In this document: positions 35,401-42,794 of the stretch, piece by piece
How positions within the stretch are numbered: position 1 is the stretch's first letter
How the letters are laid out: each line of letters starts with the position of its first letter
DNA from: Flavobacteriales bacterium
Lineage (GTDB): Bacteria > Bacteroidota > Bacteroidia > Flavobacteriales_F > PHOS-HE28
DNA: 64,000 nt
Assembly: GCA_019638085.1 (NCBI GenBank)
Contig: JAHBUL010000002.1
Span: 186,001 to 250,000, forward strand
Direction of reading: 5' to 3'
Translations under genes and position numbers: made by a program
Notes under the pieces: model-generated
What the model was told of the DNA's origin: nothing
Seen by the model: only the letters and a program-made list of their open reading frames with translations
Databases searched by the model: none

Positions 35401-36345
35401 AGCCACGGCAGCATTGTAGCTATCATTCAGCTCCTTCGCTTTTCTGTCCGCCTCCGCTTTTGCGGCCAGGTCGGCGATAAAGGCATCGCATTCCTTGATC
35501 TTCTGCTTCGGATAGGGCTCCTGGTCCTTTACCTGCGCGGCAGCTGCATACTTGGTCCTGGCATCCTCGTAACTTTTCTTACTGAAGAGAGCGTCCGCTT
35601 CCTTGATCAGATCGGTGTATTGCTTCTCCTGCTTGTCGGCGGCCTCCAACTCGTTCAACTTGATCCGGGCATCGCTCAGCTTCGCGGTGGCAATGGGGTC
35701 ACCTGCTTTCAGGCCAAGGGCATCCGTGAAACTCTGTACGGCCTTCTTGTAATCCTTCCCGGCCATGGCCGCCGTGCCTTGGACCATCAACTTATCGAAG
35801 GCGGCATCCGCACTGGCTTCCCGCTTCTTCTTGTCGTCGTATTCCTTCTGTAGTCGGTTGAGTTCCGCCCGCATCTGTTCAGTATACTCCAGGTCCCACG
35901 CCAACATGTTCGTCGCAGGGTCGTACTTCGATTTGCCAATGGGCTGCTGCAGGATCGAGTAGTCAATGCCCGCGATGTCCTGGAACAGGGTCATCTCCAC
36001 GTTCATCGCCAGGCCACCGATGCGGTCCTCCTCGGGAATGCCGCGGGTGTTGATGGTGACGTTCTTGCCTACCATGCCCGGCTTGTCGAAGAGCAGCTTG
36101 TACTCGTAGCCGTAGTCCAGGTTGAACTCGTACTTGCCGTTGGCGCTGGTGACCACCGAGGAGAGCTTGGCGCCGTCCTTGAACACTGTGACGGTAATGC
36201 CGTCGAGCTTCTTCGAGGTGTTGTAGTCCTTCACCGTGCCGTACACGTACACGTTGTCGATCTGTGCGCTGGCATACAGCCCGGAGCACAGGAGCAGCAA
36301 GACGAAAAGGATTCGCAGCGGACGAAGAATGGAGGTTACGGCCAT
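32419..36345 (-). CDS. Secreted 1308-residue protein with about eleven 67-residue TPR-like repeats
   Basis: I do not recognise this as a named gene. It has a signal peptide (1-27), a carboxypeptidase-regulatory-like beta domain (about 29-125), a repeat array (about 184-990), a glutamine/arginine/glutamate-rich coiled coil (about 1000-1225) and a compact C-terminal domain (SFSDYTRNELASQYP to the end). Repeat units begin with tyrosine, contain AF...YDEA...KY.EAL.IKA.EKYP and end with LAAIDKKIAELA; six successive units are exactly 67 residues. They look like TPR pairs joined by coiled-coil linkers. The reading frame is open far upstream, to 37461, but ATG 36345 opens the signal peptide and the upstream part lies antisense to the FAD oxidoreductase gene. 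Probably periplasmic or outer-membrane associated. Confidence 0.85.
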   Translation of the reverse strand: MAVTSILRPLRILFVLLLLCSGLYASAQIDNVYVYGTVKDYNTSKKLDGITVTVFKDGAKLSSVVTSANGKYEFNLDYGYEYKLLFDKPGMVGKNVTINTRGIPEEDRIGGLAMNVEMTLFQDIAGIDYSILQQPIGKSKYDPATNMLAWDLEYTEQMRAELNRLQKEYDDKKKREASADAAFDKLMVQGTAAMAGKDYKKAVQSFTDALGLKAGDPIATAKLSDARIKLNELEAADKQEKQYTDLIKEADALFSKKSYEDARTKYAAAAQVKDQEPYPKQKIKECDAFIADLAAKAEADRKAKELNDSYNAAVAAGDAAFKGGNYDEAKTKFTEAGKLKPAETYPPQQLAAIAAKLEELAKKAEADKKAAELEASYQAAIKAGDAAFNSAKYEDARTQYNAALEIKAKEKYPLGQLAAIDKKIVELAAKAEADKQAAELEAAYQSAIKVADMAFTAGNYDEARAKYNEALQIKAKEKYPTDQLAAIDKKIAELAAQAEAEKKARELDANYQAAIAAADAAFQAKDYDAAKAKYNEALGFKAQEKYPADQLAAIAKTLADLAKKAEEEKLAKEREAKYLAFIEKAEGFFGKEQYADAKGQYQQALGVKPDEALPKERIVEIDAKLAELARLAEEKRKKEELDAKYSALIASADKKFNKKQNSEALNDYKDALQLKADEQYPKDRIAEINELLDAKAKEQAEKERLEREQQEKDRQYNELVAQADKDFKGQAYDAATQGYNSALEVKPGEKHPTDRLLEIQRLLAERSEADSLKAAKEAEERARLAEEARLKAEADSIQAAQDAAERARLEAERRSKAESEAQRQARYDDAIIKADAAFRNSAYDLARESYNEAIAIKQDEQYPKDQLLAIDKAIADRLKAEQDSAAAAEAARLAEAERLRREAAEADSLRAELERVRQEREGQQAIDDRYAGIILDADNAMGEKAYPDARALYIQALDVKPNETYPQVKIDQIDQLMAAEEERLRKERELAEQQTVEPPPPVAKASNLDNRKEQEAEEFMREAREREEVEKYDRIKRMKANMQDSISYWAEQAGTRHDLDDQRKNAYVESSEQLYQGSEAMRKRNAAELEAFRAALAQRERELKERGEEESGQAYSAKQNIQADIQQQQNERNEEHASRTQDFNAAQRAQQDRIDRYAQANKQRSEAAREQVEQQEQSQDAMQERQNTLADRHRDEVERMKQMRDAREKQLRTSSLDREGNEQQRIGNIAPNQPRSFSDYTRNELASQYPQGVTEESYTEGNKVIIRRVLVQGNKADEYSKVIAKWGTFYFKNGQSISEQIWSVNTEQ
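33375..35796 (-). repeat. Tandem coding repeats, unit about 201 bp
   Basis: About eleven in-frame units encode the 67-residue repeats of the large secreted protein. Units two to seven are equal in length (201 bases) and most alike; units eight to eleven are more divergent and carry longer charged linkers. Similar short words such as the complement of GCGAGTATTC-like stretches recur, but drift between units shows the array is not newly amplified. Confidence 0.85.
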
Positions 36346-36435
36346 GCAGGGCTTACTATCTGGAGCTGTGCGGACGAAGCCGCAAAATACAACAACTTTG
36401 GCGCGTGGCCCAAAGTGGTGGACCGCACAAGGTGT

Positions 36436-37560
36436 ATGGAAAGCATTTGGGAGCAGACTTCTTTCGGGAGGAATTACGATCTGGCCGTGGTGGGCGCCGG
36501 TATCACCGGGCTGTTCACGGCCTTGCACTTGCGCCGGAAATACCCGGAGCGCAGTGTCCTGGTGCTGGAGCGTGGCCCCCACCCCTCCGGTGCCAGCGTG
36601 AAGAACGCGGGCTTTGCCTGCTTCGGCAGCCCCAGCGAACTGCTGCACGATATCGATACCGAGGGCGAGGCCGCTGCCTTGCACCGTGTGGAGGAACGCT
36701 GGCGCGGCCTCACCGAACTGCGCGAAACGCTGGGCGATGCGGCCATCGGCTTCGAGGCCGTGGGCGGATATGAGCTCTTCGCGAAGGATAGCCTGCTGTA
36801 CACCCGTGTGGCTAAGCGGTTCGATGCGCTCAATGCAGCGCTCCACGGCATCTTCAAGAAGAACGTATTCACTTGGACGGACCAACGGACCCCCGAACTG
36901 GGCCTCCACGCCGGACACCTCGCTTGGAACCCGCTGGAAGGTGCGGTGGACAGCGGCATGCTGATGCGTGCGCTGCTGGCCAAGGTGCAAGGTGAAGGTG
37001 CGGATGTGCGTTTCAATGCCCCCGTGGGATCGTGGGAGGACCATGGCACCGGAGTGGCGATCCAACTCGCTAGCGGCGCTACGGTGAAGGCCGCCCGCGC
37101 CGTGGTCGCTACCAACGGCTACACACGGGACCTGATCCCTGCGACCGATATCCTGCCGGGCCGCGGGCAGGTCGTCCTCACCTCGCCCATCCCCGGCCTG
37201 CAGCTGAAGGGTACCTTCCACAAGGATGAGGGCTTTTACTACTTCCGGCACTACCAAGGCCGAGTGCTGCTGGGCGGGGGCCGACACTTGGACAAGCCCG
37301 GCGAGACCACCACCGAGGAGGGCACCACACCGCAGATCCAGAACGTGCTGGAAGAACTGCTGCGCAACACCATCCTGCCCGGTCGGGAATTCAGTATTGA
37401 AAAGCGCTGGAGCGGCATCATGGGCTTTCGAAAACATGGCGGACCGCCTGTGGTGGAACACCTCACGCCCAACGTGGTCGTGGCGGCGGGGCTGGGCGGC
37501 ATCGGCGTGGCCATCGGGATAAGGGTGGCGCGGCAGGCAGCGGAGTTGGTGGGGAACTGA
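36436..37560 (+). CDS. FAD-dependent oxidoreductase (DAO family)
   Basis: A 374-residue flavoprotein of the glycine oxidase/D-amino-acid oxidase type. The dinucleotide-binding motif AVVGAGITGLFTA lies at about residues 13-25, followed by the glutamate of VLVLERG and the flavin-contacting SVKNAGFACFGS. A C-terminal GGIGVAIG closes the FAD site. Substrate unknown: the family oxidises amino acids, sarcosine or modified tRNA bases. Start ATG 36436 was chosen over a GTG at 36415. The gene is divergent from the large repeat protein across only 90 bases, so both promoters lie in that gap. Confidence 0.82.
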   Translation: MESIWEQTSFGRNYDLAVVGAGITGLFTALHLRRKYPERSVLVLERGPHPSGASVKNAGFACFGSPSELLHDIDTEGEAAALHRVEERWRGLTELRETLGDAAIGFEAVGGYELFAKDSLLYTRVAKRFDALNAALHGIFKKNVFTWTDQRTPELGLHAGHLAWNPLEGAVDSGMLMRALLAKVQGEGADVRFNAPVGSWEDHGTGVAIQLASGATVKAARAVVATNGYTRDLIPATDILPGRGQVVLTSPIPGLQLKGTFHKDEGFYYFRHYQGRVLLGGGRHLDKPGETTTEEGTTPQIQNVLEELLRNTILPGREFSIEKRWSGIMGFRKHGGPPVVEHLTPNVVVAAGLGGIGVAIGIRVARQAAELVGN

Positions 37561-37700
37561 GGAGGGCTGGGGGTCAGATGATCAGACGATCGGATGTTTC
37601 CAACTAAGCAATAGATGGAATTGCCTTAGTGGCGATGGATGGGTCGTAGATCATACGGGAAAAATGATGGGGTCTATATTCGCCATTCAACCTTATTCCC

Positions 37701-38222
37701 ATGCGCACGCTTATCACGGTGATGATCCTTTTCCCATTTACGGCATTTGCCCAGAGCGTGTACGTCCACTTCACCGACGGTAGCTCGAGCACCTTTCCGA
37801 TCGACGAGATCCGTAGTACCGATTTCAGCGGTAACATGATGCGCGTCTTTCTTTGGGATGGCACGGATCACGCTTGGGATATGGCGGAGATCAAGCGCTA
37901 TCCATTCAATGACCTCAGTACCGGCATCACGGCCGGGGCACCCTCAGCGATCGCCTTGCATGCTCTTTCCCCGAACCCTTCATCAGGTGAGGTCCGGATC
38001 GGTTTTGAATTGGAGACGGCCGGTGAGGTGTTGATCGAGATCTACGATGCACGTGGCAGCTTGGTCGCCACTGTGGACCGCCGCCACTTTCCGAGCGGGG
38101 AGCACACGGTCCTTTGGGATGGATCCGATGCGAACGGTAGCACGATCAGCAGCGGAACCTACATCTGCAGGATCGTCCATGGCGCGCACATCGCCTCCAC
38201 CCCATTGATCATCGAACACTGA
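37701..38222 (+). CDS. Small secreted protein with T9SS/FlgD-like C-terminal domain
   Basis: A 173-residue exported protein of unknown function. The signal peptide (1-17, ending AFAQ) is followed by a short beta-rich unit (about 18-68: VYVHFTDGSSSTFPIDEI, MRVFLWDG, AEIKRYPF). A C-terminal immunoglobulin-like sorting domain of type A follows (from about 95: SPNPSSGEVRIGFEL, VLIEIYDARGSLV, SGTYICRIVHG). The C-terminal domain should direct it through the type IX system to the cell surface. The next gene starts 9 bases later, so the two form an operon, and its N-terminal unit resembles that of the neighbour. Confidence 0.78.
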   Translation: MRTLITVMILFPFTAFAQSVYVHFTDGSSSTFPIDEIRSTDFSGNMMRVFLWDGTDHAWDMAEIKRYPFNDLSTGITAGAPSAIALHALSPNPSSGEVRIGFELETAGEVLIEIYDARGSLVATVDRRHFPSGEHTVLWDGSDANGSTISSGTYICRIVHGAHIASTPLIIEH

Positions 38223-38231
38223 GAACTGGAC

Positions 38232-39452
38232 ATGCATCGGATCACCACCCTGTTTCTTTTCGCCCTTTCCGTACAACTCGCTACGGCACAAGCCACGTTG
38301 AACCTCCACACTGCGGGCACGATCCAGCAATTCCCGCTGGCCATGGTCGATAGTGTGACGCACGACTTGAGTTCGCCGACCGCGCTGGTGTTGATCCATT
38401 TGAACGATGGAACGATCCATATCGAATCGGTGAGCGCGGTCGACAGCATCACCTACAGTCCGGGGGGTGCTGAAGGGACGCCCTGGATCGCCACCCGATC
38501 GGTATCGAACATCACCGGAACCACCGTGGTGAGTGGTGGCTTCATTCAGGCCGAAGGGGATTCCCCTGTTTCCGCAAGAGGGGTCTGCTGGGCGCTGACA
38601 CCCTTTCCCACCGTGGCGGATGATGTGTCCGTGGACGGCGTGGGCACGGGGCTCTTTGAGGGCGAACTTCCGGACTTGGTCCCCGGTGCTACCTACTTCG
38701 CCCGGGCCTATGCGACCAACGCAGAGGGTGTAGCGTATGGGAATCAGGTGTCCTTCACCACCGAAGTGGGGACAATTGCCTGTGGCGATACGCTTCTTGA
38801 TGTGCGGGATGGCAGCCAGTACCTTACCCTCCAGGTCGGAGGTCAATGCTGGATGAAGGAGAACCTGAAATACCTGCCGGCGGTGATGGGCCCGCTGGAT
38901 GGATCGGCCTCCTCCCCCCGCTACTATGTACACGGCTACAATGGCACGGAGGTGGACCTGGCGATGGACGAGGGCACATTCAACACGTACGGGGTGCTGT
39001 ACAACTGGCCGGCGGCAATGGCTGGCGCTGGCAGCAGCAGCCAAGTACCCAGCGGTGTGCAAGGTGTTTGCCCTGCCGGATGGCACTTGCCCAGCGACGA
39101 TGAATGGAAAGTGATGGAGATCGAGCTGGGCATGGATCCCGCCGAGGCCGATGACGCAGGCTACCGCGGCACCAATGAAGGCAGCAAATTCGCCGGCGAC
39201 TTTCCCCTCTGGACCAGTGGCGATCTTCGCGATGATCCGGAGTTCGGCGCCTCGGGCCTCGATGCCCGACCCGGAGGAACCAGGCTGGCCAACGGCACAT
39301 TCATCCAACTCGGCGGCGCCGGTCGCTGGTGGAGCACCAACGATGCGGGAAGCGATGTTCGTGTGCGCATTTTGAGCTACGTGAACACGTCCATGTACCG
39401 TATCCTGATCGCTAAAACGATCGGTGCTTCCGTACGCTGTGTACAGGATTGA
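38232..39452 (+). CDS. Secreted FISUMP-domain protein
   Basis: A 406-residue exported protein. The signal peptide (1-20) is followed by a beta-rich unit like that of the upstream gene (FPLAMVDSVTH, VLIHLNDGTIHIESVSAVDSITY), a fibronectin-III-like region (about 85-178, ending GNQVSFTTE) and a FISUMP domain (about 184-405; GGQCWMKENLKYLP, YGVLYNWPAAM, VCPAGWHLPSDDEW). FISUMP, the Fibrobacter succinogenes major paralogous domain, occurs in surface lipoproteins and secreted proteins of Bacteroidota and Fibrobacterota; its function is unknown. It is the second gene of a two-gene operon. Confidence 0.85.
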   Translation: MHRITTLFLFALSVQLATAQATLNLHTAGTIQQFPLAMVDSVTHDLSSPTALVLIHLNDGTIHIESVSAVDSITYSPGGAEGTPWIATRSVSNITGTTVVSGGFIQAEGDSPVSARGVCWALTPFPTVADDVSVDGVGTGLFEGELPDLVPGATYFARAYATNAEGVAYGNQVSFTTEVGTIACGDTLLDVRDGSQYLTLQVGGQCWMKENLKYLPAVMGPLDGSASSPRYYVHGYNGTEVDLAMDEGTFNTYGVLYNWPAAMAGAGSSSQVPSGVQGVCPAGWHLPSDDEWKVMEIELGMDPAEADDAGYRGTNEGSKFAGDFPLWTSGDLRDDPEFGASGLDARPGGTRLANGTFIQLGGAGRWWSTNDAGSDVRVRILSYVNTSMYRILIAKTIGASVRCVQD

Positions 39453-39530
39453 TCGCGATCAGTCCCTGCTGTGCCCGACCCCAAGATCGGTCGCACAGCT
39501 CCGGGATGAACGCGGTACATGCGGATCAAG

Positions 39531-39570
39531 ATGAACACGGTCCCTGAGGGCCTCGAAGGGCCGTGTTCAT
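39531..39570. repeat. 40-bp palindromic intergenic repeat, copy 1
   Basis: Perfect 10-base arms, ATGAACACGG and CCGTGTTCAT, close a centre that pairs further (TCCCT with AGGG). A near-identical 40-base copy lies at 41425-41464, differing at two central bases. It lies about 80 bases after the FISUMP gene and could end its transcript, but no T tract follows. Confidence 0.85.
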
Positions 39571-39599
39571 TCACTCGAAGGACCATCAGCATCCATTGA

Positions 39600-39659
39600 C
39601 GAAACTGGCCCTTCGAGGCCCTCAGGGACCAGCTTCGAGAACCACAGGGACCAGTTTCG
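39600..39659. repeat. Second palindrome holding an inverted copy of copy 1's centre
   Basis: Outer arms CGAAACTGG and CCAGTTTCG enclose 39607-39630, which is the exact reverse complement of 39539-39562 (24 bases). So the centre of the neighbouring palindrome is present twice in opposite orientation within 70 bases and can pair either locally or between the two elements. Confidence 0.8.
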
Positions 39660-39861
39660 AGTGCCTCGCAACCCGTGTCCTTAAACGCTCCCACAAGTAT
39701 CTGCCCGAACGGGTCAGCGATCATGCAGGGGCTGGAATATGTGTGGCAGCGCTGAACTTGTGTCGCACTGCACAAGGCTGTGGTCCGGGCAAATAATTCG
39801 AGCACAGCTCGCACCTTGCCCCGGCATGGCATTACATTTCGGTTGAACAAATCTTCCCTCC

Positions 39862-41388
39862 ATGAAAGCTCTTGTTCTCCTCCTTCTCCCCGGCGTGGTG
39901 GCCGCCCAAGTGCAAGTGCGTAGCTACTACGACACCTTCACCGCCGCAGGTCCGCTGCTGGATCATGTTTCGGCGCTGGCCAATGGCGATGTACTCTATT
40001 ACGACCAAGCTGCCGGTGGCCTTGCACGCATGGGGCCGAACGGGGCCGTAATGTGGTATGAGCGGATCAATATCGGCTCCTCACCGGGGGAGATCACCTC
40101 GGTGGCGGATGCCGCCTTCCAGAGCAACGGAAACATTGTGCTGGTCGTGCTGCACCGCGATGGAACGGGCCAGTACCACCCCGGCCTGGTGCGCCTCGAT
40201 GCCGATGGCGCATTGCTTTCCGCAGAGATCGCGCAGGATATGGACGTAGGGCTGGCGGACTGGTTGAAGGTGGCGGTGCTCGCCGGAACGGACGAGATCC
40301 GCATGACCATCCGCGGCACCGGAGATGGCGGCACGTTCCACGCCTTTGCCGCAGATGGCACGTGGCAATCCAGTCTTTCCTATACAGGCAATAGCGAAAT
40401 GCCCGTGAACTGGGTGCGCAACGGCGCGCAATTGGTGGGCGCGAATGTGGGCAAGCTCACCGTGTACTCCACCGATGGCGTGCCCAGTTGGTCCTTGGTG
40501 CCCGGTGCTACGATCATGGGAAGTGAGTCCTACCTGACCGTGATCGGAGATGTTACACCGATCCCCATAGGCTACGCCTTTTCCTTTTTGAGGGTGGGCG
40601 GTCCGGCGCTGATGGCCCCGGGGATCGGTCTGGTGAGCGCCAACGGTATTTTCCAAGGTGGCATCGTGTTCCTGGTGGATGAGCTCCAAGGTGTACCCAA
40701 TACCTTCACCTATCCGAGCATTACAAGTACCCTGGGTGGCCTGGCCATGGTGGCGAACAACGGCAGTTCCACGGCCCCCAAGGGCTACTTGTTCACCTGC
40801 AACAACGATCTGAGCAATACGCAGGTATTGAAGATCTCCATCGGCGATGAAGCTTTTCCGAGCGACATCACATCTACGGCGCTTTTCGGTTCCATGATGA
40901 TCGGAACGGTGCATGCCTCCGGCGCTGGCCAGCGGTTGGTGGCGCAGTCGGCGTTCGGGGCGGACATGAGTTCTTGTTTCCCTACGACACCGTATGCCGT
41001 ACTTCCTTTCCCCATGGGCACGCTGCCCTCCACGGCCTATAGCGGCACGCCCACCACCACCACATGGACCGCTGTGACACCAACCTTGCAAGCGGGCGTT
41101 TTCAGCAGCGACCACCTCTGCGGTCCCGATGCCGTGGCCGAGTACGGCAGTGATGCGAATTACGCGCTGTACCCCGTGCCGGCACAGGACGTGCTGCATC
41201 TCAAGTGGCCGATCGCGGAGCCGGTGAACGTGCGTGTGCTGGATGCACTCGGACGCGTGGTATTGTCTGCACGGACCTTGAATGCGGAAACGCAATTGGA
41301 CATCTCCACTTTGGCGCAAGGCAGCTATTTCCTGCATGTCACCGGCAGCCATGGGAAAGTTCGCGTGCTGCCTTTCATGGTGGAATGA
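39862..41388 (+). CDS. Secreted protein with T9SS type A sorting domain
   Basis: A 508-residue exported protein with a signal peptide (1-16, ending VVAAQ), a long beta-rich body that may be a propeller (repeats such as GDVLYYDQAAGGLARMGPNG and GNIVLVVLHRDGTGQY), and a C-terminal sorting domain from about residue 430 (YALYPVPAQDVLHLKW, VRVLDALGRVVL, LAQGSYFLHVTGSHGKVRVLPFMVE). The ending is typical of type IX cargo. No enzyme motif is seen; similar proteins are surface-exposed and often calcium- or sugar-binding, but I assign no function. Palindromic repeats flank the gene on both sides. Confidence 0.8.
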   Translation: MKALVLLLLPGVVAAQVQVRSYYDTFTAAGPLLDHVSALANGDVLYYDQAAGGLARMGPNGAVMWYERINIGSSPGEITSVADAAFQSNGNIVLVVLHRDGTGQYHPGLVRLDADGALLSAEIAQDMDVGLADWLKVAVLAGTDEIRMTIRGTGDGGTFHAFAADGTWQSSLSYTGNSEMPVNWVRNGAQLVGANVGKLTVYSTDGVPSWSLVPGATIMGSESYLTVIGDVTPIPIGYAFSFLRVGGPALMAPGIGLVSANGIFQGGIVFLVDELQGVPNTFTYPSITSTLGGLAMVANNGSSTAPKGYLFTCNNDLSNTQVLKISIGDEAFPSDITSTALFGSMMIGTVHASGAGQRLVAQSAFGADMSSCFPTTPYAVLPFPMGTLPSTAYSGTPTTTTWTAVTPTLQAGVFSSDHLCGPDAVAEYGSDANYALYPVPAQDVLHLKWPIAEPVNVRVLDALGRVVLSARTLNAETQLDISTLAQGSYFLHVTGSHGKVRVLPFMVE

Positions 41389-41683
41389 TCGCGTACCGGT
41401 TGAACACGGACCCTGAGGAACTCGATGAACACGGTCCCTGAGGGCTTTGAAGGGCCGTGTTCATGCATACAACAGGTCTAAGGGTCGTGTTCACTACCAA
41501 TAGAATAACCGTGGTCACGAGTACGAACGAGGCGGGCCAGAGGCCCTAGGATCCTTCTCACTCCGCAAAAAGCCGAGCGAGAGCTCAGGGGTGTTTGGGG
41601 TTATCAACCTCAAATAGGCTTGAAACCGCACAAGGGGTTGGAGGCTCGGTGCGAGCCGGGCCGGAGTTCAGGCGCTCAAGCGA
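41389..41683. other. Intergenic region with nested palindromes
   Basis: No gene is visible. It holds the nested repeat at 41401-41493, a hairpin TTGGGGTT-ATC-AACCTCAA at 41595-41613 and a hairpin GGCTCG-GTG-CGAGCC at 41643-41657, the last close to the end of the convergent mazG gene. Some of these may end transcripts. Confidence 0.45.
41401..41493. repeat. Nested palindromic repeat, copy 2
   Basis: An inner 40-base palindrome at 41425-41464 is nearly identical to 39531-39570. It is enclosed by a second inverted pair: TGAACACGGACCCT at 41401-41414 and AGGGTCGTGTTCA at 41481-41493. All four arms are variants of the same TGAACACG word, so the element looks built by duplication of one arm around itself. 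Confidence 0.8.
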
Positions 41684-42469
41684 TCACCGGCTCTTCGCCC
41701 GCTCCCAATAAGCATCCATTTCCGCCAGGCTCATCTCGCCCAGCTTCTTGCCGTCCTTGCGGCTCTCGTTCTCCAGGAACTGGAACCGTTGGATGAACTT
41801 GCGGTTGGTGCGCTCCAGCGCCTCGTCCGGGTCGATCTTCAGGAAGCGGGCGTAGTTCACGATGCTGAAGAGCAGGTCTCCCAGTTCGTCGGCCTGCTTG
41901 GGACTGTCGGCCTCCACCTCCTCCTTCAGCTCGGCGAGCTCCTCGTTCACCTTCTCCCACACTTGGTCGCGGTGCTCCCAATCGAAACCGACGCCGCGGG
42001 CCTTGTCCTGAATGCGGATGGCCTTCACCATGCTGGGCAGCCCGCGCGGCACGCCTTCGAGGACGCTCCTCTCCCCTTTCGCCGAGCCATCCTTCGCCTT
42101 CTCCTTCAGCTTGATCTGCTCCCAGTTGGCCTTGACTTCCTCTTCGTTCTGCACCTTCACATCGCCGTAGATGTGCGGATGCCGGCGGATCAGTTTATCG
42201 CAGATGCCGTTGAGCACATCGGTGATGGTGAAGGCACCCTGCTCCTCGCCGATCTTGGCATAGAACACATTGTGCAGCATCAGGTCGCCCAGCTCGTTGC
42301 GCACTTCCGCCAGGTCGTTGTTCAAGATGGCATCGCCGAGCTCGTAGGTCTCCTCAATGGTGAGCGGCCGCAAGGTTTCCATGGTCTGTTTCCTGTCCCA
42401 CGGGCACTTGGCACGTAGGTCATCCATGATGTCGAGCAGGCGTTTAAAGGCTTCGAGACGGGGATCCAT
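41684..42469 (-). CDS. mazG: Nucleoside triphosphate pyrophosphohydrolase MazG
   Basis: MazG hydrolyses nucleoside triphosphates to monophosphates and pyrophosphate, cleaning the nucleotide pool and modulating stringent-response alarmones. The 261-residue product starts with the family signature CPWDRKQTMETLRP near residue 25. The metal-binding glutamates follow in EETYELGDAI and ELGDLMLHNVFYAK. The second MazG domain is in the C-terminal half (ELAELKEEVE, DELGDLLFSIVNYAR). Length matches E. coli MazG (263). ATG 42469 was chosen over an upstream ATG at 42571, whose 34 extra residues are not family-like. Confidence 0.93.
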   Translation of the reverse strand: MDPRLEAFKRLLDIMDDLRAKCPWDRKQTMETLRPLTIEETYELGDAILNNDLAEVRNELGDLMLHNVFYAKIGEEQGAFTITDVLNGICDKLIRRHPHIYGDVKVQNEEEVKANWEQIKLKEKAKDGSAKGERSVLEGVPRGLPSMVKAIRIQDKARGVGFDWEHRDQVWEKVNEELAELKEEVEADSPKQADELGDLLFSIVNYARFLKIDPDEALERTNRKFIQRFQFLENESRKDGKKLGEMSLAEMDAYWERAKSR

Positions 42470-42794
42470 GGTGCAAGTGTAGTGACGCGAGGTTGATGGT
42501 TTGGCCGCGGAGGCGCAGACCGTGCTCCGCCGAAGCGGGTACACCAGGCGAGGGCGCGGAGTATGCATCAAGTGCTGCCGGGGAATGACGAGCGGTCCGG
42601 CGTTGTGCGTTTTACATTCTACATTTTACATTCCTCGCTATCGTTCCACTGATCTATCACTTTTCAGCTTTCCTGTTTCAGGTTTCGGGTTTTTCAACCG
42701 TTGAAACGAACGCACAAAGGACTGCGCATAACTGTGAATGCTCGAGTCTGTTCAGCTCCTGCCTGTCCGATACTTTCACCCGCCACATTCCTGC
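42470..42794. other. Divergent intergenic region between mazG and the sugar porter
   Basis: No gene is supported. A short tandem run of ACATT words (TTTACATTC-type, 42611-42633) and a T-rich stretch (42655-42700) are present. Both promoters must lie here, but I cannot place them. An in-frame ATG at 42738 upstream of the porter is rejected as its start. Confidence 0.4.

Larger units (their letters stand above)
39453..39861. other. 409-base gap rich in palindromes
   Basis: No gene is supported here. The stretch holds a 40-base palindrome (39531-39570), an inverted copy of its centre within a second palindrome (39600-39659), and then about 200 bases without clear structure before the next start codon. 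A partial -7-like TACATTTC lies at 39833-39840. Confidence 0.5.

Noticed and set aside
33375-35796. CRISPR-like or mobile repeat array
   Set aside because: The repeats are in-frame coding units of 201 bases without spacers; they make up protein repeats.
36346-37461. Upstream extension of the large repeat protein
   Set aside because: The frame is open but runs antisense through the FAD oxidoreductase gene; the signal peptide starts at 36345.
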